DNA from: Acanthaster planci
Lineage: Eukaryota; Echinodermata; Asteroidea; Valvatida; Acanthasteridae
Length of the DNA stretch: 64,000 bases
NCBI RefSeq assembly: GCF_001949145.1
Contig: NW_019091396.1
Location: 1,627,313 to 1,691,312, forward strand
Direction: 5' to 3'
The notes below the pieces were generated by a model, which saw nothing but the letters and a program-made list of their open reading frames with translations, did no database searches and had not been told where the DNA came from. The translations under genes and the position numbers were made by a program. This document shows positions 12,792 to 24,700 of this stretch, in pieces (within the stretch, counting starts at the first letter, position 1; each line of letters opens with the position of its first letter).

Positions 12792-15700
12792 GTAAGTTGG
12801 TTGCTTAATCTGTCTGTTTTACAATGTACTTCTTGATTGTATGCCTCCTCCCCAGAGTAGAAGCACATTGTATAACACTGTTTTCTATGTTACCAGGAAA
12901 AATGCAACATGTGCTCAAGGTTGTCTTTAACATAAAAGGTACATACAAGTTCTGCATTTTTAGTTAAACTACATATGTTGCTTTGTCATCTTTTAAATAT
13001 TGTTAAATCTGAACTCTTTTCCATTCCTAATAACGGCAACTAATTGAAATAAATTGTCTAGTCTATTTTAATACTAAATGGATCGCTGAAAACTGAAAGT
13101 TATATTAGGACTCAAGTAAGTAGTGAACTTGAATAATCTCTATTCATGTAGTCTCACTACTCTACAGTCTTTGTAAATGCAAGAGGAATTGGTCAGGGTG
13201 TCAAAAGGAGTGGACCATGTAGTTTATTTTAAGTGATATAATGCAGTTTTGTTTTCATTTAGAATCCATAGTTTTAATACTAACAGCATTGTATTGCAAC
13301 ATTTGTAGATAAACTTTGTCCCATTACAGCCTGGGCCACCCCTTTAAATCTTTGAAGCAAACTTTTTTTTTAACCCTCCACTGTCTCTGAGGTTGACCCA
13401 GCACTATCAGCAGTTCACAGTGCACTAAGGTCGCGCACAAGGAGAGTCGGAAGAAGAAAAACTGCATATGTCAGCAACACAAATGCAGAGATGTAATTTG
13501 AATACAGTCTGCCTTGGAAGAGACTCAGTACAGATTTGCTTATTTGCAGTTTTTGGTCAGGTTTTGCAATCCAGCGTGGCAATGCGCTATAAAGATTTCC
13601 TCGGCTGAGACTTCTTCGCTTTCACTGGAGATTTTTCCCGGGTTACACTTGCTAACAAATAAGATTCTTGAGGGGATGCTGGTGCTAAATGGTTATGATG
13701 TTTCATGCTGAGATTCCCTGGTGTTTATTCTTATAGCACATGTACAACTATGGGCAAAGTGTGGAAGGGAATGCGCGTATATATGAGGGTTAAAAAAAAA
13801 CTTGCACCGAGTGGGTCATTTTAGTTTGATCCTAAAAGTACATGTACCTCAAAGATGTGGTGATTGAAAGACTGAACGAGAAATGGCAGGGGAGTAGCTA
13901 GCTCACTTGTATGCAACTGATTGACCCTGCCAACGTGGAATGCACGTCATGCCATTCTACTGCCATGGGTAAATATCAAATGGACTTTAAAGTAAAGGGG
14001 AAAATGTGCTAGTGGATGAAAGTACCTGTGATTCAGTTGTAAGGGGTTTCTGTTTTTAGTTTTTTTGGAAATATTTTTTGAATGTGCATTATTATTACAG
14101 AAAAATTTGATTCTTTAAAAAATAAAAGCATTTAATAGGTAGAAAATGTGTCGCTCTAACATTTCGAGATCTTGCAATGTTGGATGGGAGGTTTGGATGA
14201 AATGCATGAAATTGAAGGTATAGTCTAGTCACTATCGACACAACATAGTTTTCCTGCATGGTAAACGATTTTGAAGAGTTCATGAAAGTGCAGTGATTTG
14301 AATATTTATTGATTCCGATTTTGTAGTGACATATACTAGTGTATCAGCTGTGCTGTTCAGAGCTTAAGTTTTTGGTGGGCAAACAAATTGTAAACAAACT
14401 GTTTGACTGCTGTTGGGCTCCAACTTTGCCATCTGTTTATTGTGAGTTTGGAAAATTATTGCTAAATTGGTTTACATTTGGGTCAGTTTTCTGGTTGTGT
14501 GAAGCACTTTTTTTTGGGGTGGGGGCTTGACAGAGGTCAATCAGGATGGCAAAGTGGCTGCAGCCAGACCCATTTGTTTGTGTTTAATATCAAGCCTCTG
14601 CCAGGTCATTCAGACATGACGGGCATAGCCATAGAGGTGGTTAGCATGTGGTGTCACATTTTTTTATCATATTTATAGAAAGTGGCAAAACTCGGTACAC
14701 TCTAATATGAAACAGAAGAAAAAAAACCAGAAAGAAAAAAGAGATGAACATATACGTGGTGTCCCACGTAGTCTGGTTTATAATTGAATTTTCCCAATAA
14801 CCACTCCCTCTCTCATCGATACTCTCTCAGGATACTAAAAGCACCGTTAATTTATAAAGTTAGTAACAATGTACCAGATAAGATTTGCGACATCAACTAC
14901 CTGGTGTTCTGGTACCTAGTCTGAACGTGCATCATACAAGTAGCTCTCAATTTGAGAAAACAATTTTGCCAGTGATTTATAATCAGAGCATAAACTGGCA
15001 AGAGGTGCTAGGTACTTGAGAGTATGATCATAGTTTCCTTCTACTGGTTTGGAGTCAAGAATTGCAGCAACAGCTTGTCCTTTGTGTTAAAGATACATCC
15101 AGGACAAAATGTGTTTTTTTTGGGAGGGGGGAGGGAGGGGTTAAAACAATTTTGGATTTTTGTTGGTACCATTTTATAGTCTCTATTTTAGGGGCAACAT
15201 GTAGGGACTTTTTACACACTCTTTGAAGGAAGAGAAATCAAATAGGCAAACAAAGCTTTTTTTCTCTTTTTTTTTTTTAGGTAACATAATTTTATGTTTT
15301 TTTTTGGGGGGGGGCATATTGCTCCCGTGGGCACTCCTTGATCCACCATTGGTCTTAATGGCAATCATAAACGTACAAGACTGAACATTATTTCGGACAT
15401 CATCTCAAAAAGGCATTCAAAGTTATAATGGCATCTGTTAGCCCAAGACCTAGACTCAGCTCCCTAGACTCGGCTCAGGATGCAAAGTTTGGATGCTGCT
15501 CAACACTCTTCTGTTGCAGTGGACTCTGCGAATGACCGAGAATATCAGAAAATGCCCTTTCAAAACCAACAATTCAAATCAGTGGTTATTTGCTTTCAGT
15601 ATGGACAAATTTCTTATTCAAGTGGATACAGTGTCTGGTCTGTATTTTCGTACACATGGTACCACTGCCATTCTGGCACATGTATATTGTGACATCAACT

Positions 15701-18700
15701 GCTCAATTTTAGTGAAATATTTCACATTCCGGGATGATGGGATACTATCAGCAAATTCCTCTTATTTTCTTATATTGTTCAGGAGTGTGAGAATTCAGCT
15801 TTTTAGCTGATTTCAGCATTTTTTGTTGAGATGTTGACCCTAAATATCAGTTTTTTTGGATGCCTGGTCTGTACAAAAGTATGGGAACTTTTTACATTTC
15901 AGCTTGTTGCCAGCTGTTTTTAGTTTTAATTTGAAGTGGCCTCTCTCACAGTGCAAGAGTTCTTTCTGACGGTTTGTTTTGAATTCTCTCCCAGCGAGTT
16001 CTCCAGAGGATGGAGGAGGAGGAGCAAAGAAACCACCTGATGACTTGCCTTGCAAGGACAACGCAGGCAAGATATCCCTCCACGGAGAAACCTACAAGAT
16101 GACTGAGTGTTCGTCTTGTACCTGCACCAATTCCACTCTCAACTGCATGTTCGAGTCCTGCCAGCCGACAACTTGCAGAGAGCCATACAAGTTTCCCGGG
16201 GAATGCTGCAAAGCTTGCCCGTACAGTAAGCCAAGCTTCTTTCCCTCTCCCCTAAATTCCATTGTTGTTCATTACTAGGCCAAAGACGTAATACAGTAAG
16301 TTTAGTGGAATATTTGTGACCTCAGCTAGCAAAATGAGTCCAAAGTTGTCGGCACAACTTTTGAGCTAGGCCCTTGAAAGACTCTTACACTTGTTAAGTT
16401 ACCATTAGGGACTATCAACAAAATGGTCTTGTTCATCAGGACGCCAAACTGATACCGGTAAATCAAAATGAGGCTCAGGTTATTCTTTCGCATACAAACA
16501 AAAACAGTGTTACCAAAAAAGGGTGTTGCAGTCAGGGTCTTGTGCTGATACATGCATGTGGCATCGGTTGAATCTGAACATCGTCATGTAGGGTAAACTT
16601 GGAAATGAATGTGTCCTTTGGCCATTCAGTATATGTGGCATTCATTTCCAAGATTACCCTACATGACGTGATAATGGGTTTAGATGTTATTTGCTAGGTT
16701 CCAATCAAATGCCGCTGTTGCCACATGCCTGGTGTCCATGCAAAGAAAACCTACAAATCAATCAAATTAGGGATGTGTACATTTAGTACCGTGATGGATG
16801 TGCAAACAGGAGGAAATGGTAAATGTATGTTGCTCTATGGGGAACTGCTGCTTGGATTAAAATACTTGGATTTCACTTTTATTAATACGTGGGAGGATTA
16901 TGCTTTATTGAGTTAGTGTTGTTAAGGATGAATAGGAAAGCTTAGCCAATTACAGGTAATTGTGAAATGTGTTTGTAATGCAAGGACACATTGCTTTATT
17001 TTCCTTCGGTGTTTTCCTAAGATGTGACTGTGCAGCAGGTGACACCCGTGCTTCCTGGAGCTCAGTCCATTCAAGAAGGTAGAGCAGAGAATGATCTGGC
17101 AGTAAATCTGGACGTGCTGTATGCCAACACCAGAGAGACCACCAGCGTCACTGGCGAGGGCCTTTGGCAGACGGGTATGTGGATGAGCAGTGAGGAGGAT
17201 GGGTCGGTCAAGCTGCCGGGCACCTATGTGGAAAACGTCCTGACGGAGGGCCAGCAGTCCCAGGATCTGAGGAAACAGGGGCTTGTCTCCACCAACTTCT
17301 ACATCAATGACATCAGGTACCAGGTGGACATGTCTGACCTGACTTGCGACGAGGCCCGCTACCTCTGTGCCAAGTTCAACAAGGGGGAGAACCCTCAGGT
17401 GGAGAAGTCATTCCTGGAGTTTCACTTTGAGGCGAGGCCCTCTGAAGATGTGCTGACTGGATGCAGTCCTATTGAAGATTGCAAAGGTTGGTTCATCGAT
17501 TACAATGAGCAAACAAAAATCCTCACTTTTCTTCTCTTTATCACAATGCCAGTGGTGAAAAAGCTGTGTCATAGAATTCAAACATGAATCGTACCTCTTT
17601 TTTTTTATATTTAGGATCTAATACAACATTTCATGAATTCAGTAATTTTTTGTGATGGGTTTAAATTTACTACCACTTGATTGTGTTTGTGAATCTGCTT
17701 TTTCGATGTAAGATCTTCATATAAGTATTCAACTTGTCTTGAACACTTAAAGTCCGTGCATGAGTTTCACTTGAATTTGATTTTTCTTTCATTCAGAGAT
17801 TACTTCATCAAATGACCTTTTTTCTTTTCTTTTTTGTAGGGGGAGCATTGGTTCAAGTGAACAGTGTAACTCCGAGGATGCAAGAGAACACCGTAGTGAA
17901 GGAGGGAAACTCCAACGAGGTATTGGTGGATATGGCTGTGGGCTACGTGGATTCAGAAAAGACCACCAACGTCGATGGAGAAAACCTGTGGACGACCCAA
18001 ATGTGGCTGAGCGGTCAGATGGACGGTTCACGTCCTCTGAGGGGGACCCTGCGGGAGCAGGTGCTGACCCCCGAGCAGCGTTCCCAGTCCCTGGTGAAGG
18101 ACTCCTCGGGAGTCTTCAACCTCAACGGCATCCCTTACAACTTCGACCTGACGGGAAAGACCTGCAAAGAGGCCAAGTATCTCTGTGCCAAGTTCAACAA
18201 GAACAAGGATGCCCAGCCGAGCAAAGAGTATTCGTCGTTTGAGCTGGAGGGCGTGCCCAATGAGAAAGCCCTAACTGGCTGTTCCCCGCTGGAAAACTGC
18301 CAGGGTGAGGCTCACAAAGTGCAGTTTCTTGTGTGTTGGCTGAGGGAAGGGCAGTTTTGAATGACCTTGGAAGACCCTGCAAGATGTTCTCCCTGTTAGA
18401 TTTCAGTGGCAATCGAATAGCATTGTCAACCAGAAATATGGGACTTGTGTTGGCGATTGTAAAAATGTTAACTTTTCTCTGAGGGAAAAAATTGTCAGAT
18501 GTTTCGTGTTTGCATTTACAAAAAGTCCTGCACTATAAGAACAGAATACAAAAACGAAGTTTTGAAGGAAATGACAGGTGATTGTAGTCGACATAATTTT
18601 AATGGATATATTTTGTTTGTTTTAGTATAAAAATAGGGATGAATAATTATTATTATTGGTTTATTTCAACTTTCTTGCAACTTTCTTTCTTGGTTAAATT

Positions 18701-21700
18701 GTGAAGTGGTTATATCCAACACACAAGTACAATAAATACATTTACATTTAAAAATACACAACAAGTGTTCTTTAGAAAAAAAGCTCAGGAAACATCACAT
18801 TGAAACTTACAGCTGCATTTTACAAAGAAACTAAAAACCTACAAAATGTCCCACTATTTTTGACTATAAATAAGACCAACATTGATAAAACAAGTACTAT
18901 ATTTTTATATTTTAAAAAATGCAATCAATCTATGAGTGTGTTATTTAAGAATCTGGTAAGGTATGGAACAGGACTATTTTGAAATATGTTGATTGAGCCC
19001 TGATGTGTGTCAAGTATCCAGGTAGATCTTAATGTCATTGTTTGGCATCTGTTAGATTTTGGAAACCAGTCAGGAAATGATGTTTGATCAGTAAGTTTTC
19101 AAAGGGAATTTTGCACCTTTTTTTCTTTCACACAGCGGATCCAAATCCAATAAGTGTAAGGCCTGCTCGTAGTTAAAATAATTGCTAGCGAGCAGGATTA
19201 GACAAATTTATTTTTGAACTAATTCTAATTGGTCAAATTGTACGAGTGTCAATGAAAAATGGGTTCTGTATTCATTTTGTAAACAGGAGCTACCTTTTCT
19301 GGTATGAGTTGGTCTCGTGAGGTGGGACAGCAGCAGTATGGACTACCTGCCCCATTGACCATTGATGCCCAGGTTACTGCAACCCCCGACAGCCCCTCGG
19401 TGGATGGCACTGGGCTGTGGAAGATGAACATCTTTGGCAGCCGCAGCATGAACGGCAGCGGCGTCCGCCAGAACGAGCGGACCCAGATCCTAGACGGCTT
19501 CAACCAGGGCAAATCGCTTTCAGCTGGGGGCGGTCCACTGGAGTTCAGCGACATCCAGACCAGGTTCCCACTGGACGATCTGGGCTGTGGCGAGTACAAG
19601 TACCTCTGTTTGGAGTTCACCAAGGGGGACAACGCCAACCCAGATTACAGCTATGCCACCACCACCGGAGCACAATCCATCATCAACTGTTTGCCTGAAA
19701 AGTGCAGAAGTAAGATCACTCTGTCCTCGTGACGGACTTGAAACCATAACCCACCTGCATCATTTCTATTAAATGTATGTAAATAATGCCGTACGATTAC
19801 TTGCAATCTTTCTCGACAAGCTGGAAAGTATGTGAAATGATTTCTGGATGTTTTTCATCTCCTTTTTAGTGCAGTAGGTCAGTTGTAGGCCACCATGCGC
19901 TGTAGATGGAAAGATTAAATGCCGCTCTGTAGAGTCATTTATTTGTTGCCATGGGCACTTTCCTTGTCCTTCTCTGCCATTGAAGTAATGACTGTGATGG
20001 TATCATCTTTGCCCCTGTTTGACATCATATTTACGTAGCTGTGTACGTCTCTGGTGTGCAGTCCACCCTCGGCAGTGCTGATCTGTATGAAGGTAGGCCT
20101 AACAACATGGTCCAGTTTGACACCATTGTGCAGACCACCGATGAGAGCTCGCCGCTGGTCGGACGCAACATGTGGCGGCTGAACATGTATGGCAGCGAGC
20201 GGCCAGACGGCTCGGGCCCTCGCCTGGCTCCCCAGGAGCAGGTCCTGTCTGACTACTACAGCAGCCAGGAGCTGACGACCCCTGGCAGCCCATTGACCTT
20301 CCAACCCATCAACACCGAGTACGACATGACAGACGTGGACTGCAAGCGACTGAATTATCTCTGCACGGAGTTCAGCCGCAATCCTGAGTCCCCCGTGGAA
20401 TTCGAGCTCAGCCCCGTACCCGATGCCAGCGTGTTGAGGAGCTGTATGGAGGTGCCCGATGAAATGTGCAATGGTAATCCCACATCTGAATTCTGGGTTC
20501 TCAGATGCACTCCGCAAAGTGTTTGACTGAAAGTACAGAAACCATACAGTGTCTCTTTACTAGCACTGGGGCCAATTTTATAGTGCTGTGTTAAGTGAAA
20601 AATTTGTTTAAGCATGAAAAAACCTTGCTTGACAAATCAGGTTTCCAGCCAAAACTTCTTGTGATGTATTATTGTTTTGGAATGGTATTTAGGTGTGTTT
20701 TGGTTAGCATGACAATCACATAGAGTTTGAGCTGGTAACCTTTGTTTATTAAACAAAGTTATTTTGTGCTTAAGCAAACTCTTTGCTTAAGCAGCTCTAT
20801 GAAATTGGCCCCAACAAGAATCAGTGACAGTCTGATGATGGTCCAGCCTGGCTTTTGCCAGCCTCTACTTAAAACTGGGAGAGAGAATTCTTGGGTACAA
20901 AGCCTGTTGCTTTTCTGCTACATCTGAGCCTTTTTCTTTGATCTACCATAGGACCTTGTTGCCAAAGTTATTGATGGATATTGAGTCCCAATACAGAGAT
21001 GTTTATGAAGTGCACCTTATAAAAGATACAATTTGCTGAACATAAATAAGAGTAATTCCAGAAATCAGGGGCCCAAAAGTGTGAATTTTTCTGTCCTTGT
21101 TACGTCTGACCTTTGTTGTTTGACGTGGAAATATCACCGGAACTGATTTTGAACTGTCACTATTTGTTTGGCAGATAATTTGCATTAATTCATCACTCTT
21201 AAAAACTTAAAAATCATATGTCAAATGTGACAGGGACACACACAAAAATGGACCGTTAATATCTTGAATTACCCCTAAGCGAATATTTTCAGTACCCTTA
21301 CAGTTGGATTTTTGAAGTTGCATAGTAAGTTGTCACAGCACTGATTGATTGTTTTGGTTTCATTTATTTGGCGTTTGTTACACGTTGGTTTTTCTTCCTT
21401 TCCGTTGCATTGTTAAGGTGTGATAATTGATGACATGGATTGGGAGATGCAAGTGTTAACCGACAAGGTACAAGCCGGCCGTCCAACCCCGGTCAGATTT
21501 GACGTGGACGTGGAGCCGCGACCGTCTGCTGGCAGCATCAGTGGAGAGAACCTGTGGCGGGTTGGCCTCTTCGGTTCCACCAGGCCGGATGGCAGGGGCC
21601 CCCGGATCGGACCCCAGCGCCAGATACTGACCCGAGACCTCTCCAGCCGAGACCTGACCGCTAGCCAGACCCTGCAGCTGGATGACATCAATGCCGAGTT

Positions 21701-24700
21701 TGACCTGACCTCGATCGGCTGCGAGACAGAATACCAGTACCTGTGCCTGGAGTTTGCCAAGGGCCTGCGAGCTGAGCCTGACTTCAAGTTTCAAGCCGCT
21801 AATGGGGGAGAGGTCATCACCAAATGCAAAGACCAAGACTGCCGCAAGGGTAGGTGCTTGAGAAGGCTTCACCTGTCGGTAATCTTGCACCAATAGCTTT
21901 AAGGGTTTCTTGCGGCAGCTTTTGGGACTGTGAAAGAATGGAGAGTTTGAGATGACCAACACAAGGAGGGTCAATCTTTCATACGCTTTGCTTTGGATGG
22001 TTCTTTCAGTTCATGTGTTTTGCAGTGCACCAAGGAGGTTCTAATGAAAAACTTAAGACATTAAAAACGTTCTTCTAAAAGATTGAAAGGGTCAACATTT
22101 TGATCTTAGCAGAGTCTGTCTCAAAGGCAGTACAACAAGCCTTGTGACTGTGAATCTTCAAACTGCCATGGTGCAGGGGCTAAAAGGATTGGTTCATTCC
22201 AAAATGATGTACACGTATATCTTATCAATGGTACATTTGCAGGTGATCAGCATATAATGTTACTTCTGGATAAGTTAGTTTCACCTCCCATGTGATAAAA
22301 GCATGATTAAGCCATCAGATTCTCCCATCTGGAACGATGGGTAGTTTCCCCCGTGCAGTGACAGCATCAGTCTTGTTTAAATTCTTGCAGGTGTTAAGAT
22401 TGAAGATCTGAATGTTGTGGGCAATGACTACTCCGTGTTGAAGGAGAATGACCCCTACAACCGGGTCATGTTTGACATGACGGCTGAAACCACGCCCGAC
22501 AGTGGTGGCGTTGATGGGGACAACCTGTGGGAGCTCTCCCTCTTCGGCAGCAGCTCGGAGAATGGGGTAGGCCGTCGCTTCAACGAACAGCGGCAGGTTC
22601 TCAATAACTACCAGCGCAACAAGGACGCCTTCCCCGGCGAGGACATCGACTTTGGCATGGTGGACTCCAACTTCAACATGCAGGGCTTATCCTGCAAGGA
22701 GGTGCGCTACCTGTGCGCCGAGCTGCGCAAGGGCACCAGGGCTGACCCTGACTTTGAGCTGAACCCTGTGCCGGACAGGTCCGTCTTGACAAAGTGCTTC
22801 CGCCAAAAATGCGACGGTATGACACTCAATTTGTGAAACAAATTTGCACAGAGAGGAAACAACAGTTGCCAAAAGGTGGAGAGTAATTGGAGAAAATGGG
22901 GATAAGTGCCATTACAGCAAGTTTTAAGATTCCTTCAAATTGGCATACAACCAGCAAGTGAAAGGAATCATACCATCACACCAACCATAGTTTGGAGATC
23001 GTGTTTTCAGCATCTTGTTGTTTTACCTCCTTTTTTCAAATAAAATTCAAATATATCTTGCGTCATTTCTTTTATGATGAAAGGTTTGAACTCATACATG
23101 TTTGAAATAGATTTTGCTCTTTTCAGGCATTATAATTGACAGCACCGACCTGAGGGGTGATTTTGACGTAGATGATAACACAGATGAGGTGGAGTTTGAC
23201 GTGTCAGTCAACTCTAACCCCAACAGTGGCGATGCCACTGGACGGAACATTTGGCGGCTGCAGACATTCCTGGCCAACTACCCAGACGGCACAGGCAACG
23301 TCCGGACCCTGGAAAGACAGACCCTGACCCCCGAGATGGCCAGCCGTGACCTAAGGTCAGGTTCAAGGCTGAACTTCAATAACTTGGCAGCCCGCATCAA
23401 TAAGGATGACCTGTATTGCGATGAGGGTGAGCGGTACATCTGCGTGAAGGTGGAGCGAGGGGACAACCCTTCCATTGACTACTCTCTTAGTGGAGCACGA
23501 GAAGGCTCTCTGCAGAGATGTCAAAAGGTGAACTGTGTGAAAGGTATACTGTTTCTTTCTTTGAGGATCATCTTAAGTCAAGTCATAGTTTTGCTCAATA
23601 AGTTGTCTGTTGTGTTTACACCTCTTTGTGCATATTTCAAGTCCTGAAGCAGATCAGCTCCCCCTCCTCAGAGCATATTACACTTAGATGCAATAAAAAA
23701 GAATGATCATTACCAACCTATGCAGTCTTATAGTACTGTTAAGCTATGCTATACGCTGTGCTACTGCCGTGCCGAACTTAAATAAGCCGAGTTCCTTAAG
23801 TTCAGCTTGGCAGAAGCATGGCATTTAGTACTAATTCGGCTTGGCAAAACTTTCAACACAGCTCATAGCCTAGGCCCTACGGTTGTGTGTACATAAATCT
23901 TGCAAGAAGTCACCATCATAGAATTTTTTAAAATACTTCGGAACGGCATTATCATACGTTTTTAAAATTTTCAAAAAGCCTCATGAAACTTTTGCATGAC
24001 TCTTATGCATACGTGTTAGAAACTGAAACCTGTGAGCAAAAATTAATCTGTGAGAATTTGTGTCAAGGGGCATGTATTCGTAGCTGTGAATGCAGCAACA
24101 TTCAATTGATTGCTGTCATTAATTCTACATGGTACCTCTTTTCCTTTCTCTTATTTCATGTTCCCCGGACTGTTCTCATCCAATTTGCTCAAATCAGCTC
24201 CTGAGGTGAGTAACTGTAGAGTGAATCGTTAACAGGTGGAAAGAGAAAGGGAAGAAAAGGATGTCAACGTGCAGGATTAGAGGAAGACATTTATTTGGAA
24301 AAGAGTGAATGTTCAACGATGATGTTTGATCCAAACAGAAAAGCAGCAACACAATTGTAGATTAGTCTAGTGCAACAAATCAGTAGTGCCCAGCACAGGG
24401 TTAATAAAGATGGATTATTTGTCACAGTTAATTTGAATAACTTTTACTCCGACACTAATGCCCCCTTTCCAGTTAGAAAGGGACAAATAAATACCGAGCA
24501 GGAGGTGGCACTTGATTAAGAATTAATCACAAAAAAAAAGAAATATCTCCCGATGGTTTCATCAGCCTCTTCATCATTTCTCCGGCACGTGTCCTCACGA
24601 GGTTGTGGTATAGACCTGTAGTTCTTTTTGAAACTCTCCCGTAGAGTGTGATAAATAAATTAATGTATATTACCCTCCTTTTGTTTCAGGTTGTCAAGGG

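Noticed and set aside
15480-15810. Possible extra exon before the VWC exon
   Set aside because: Overlapping chance frames only. Exon 1 and exon 2 already join in frame (T + CG gives Ser) with good splice sites.
19939-20517. 192-codon minus-strand frame
   Set aside because: Antisense shadow of SURF module 4, whose GC-rich codons leave the opposite strand open. The splice-bounded sense frame has the domain.
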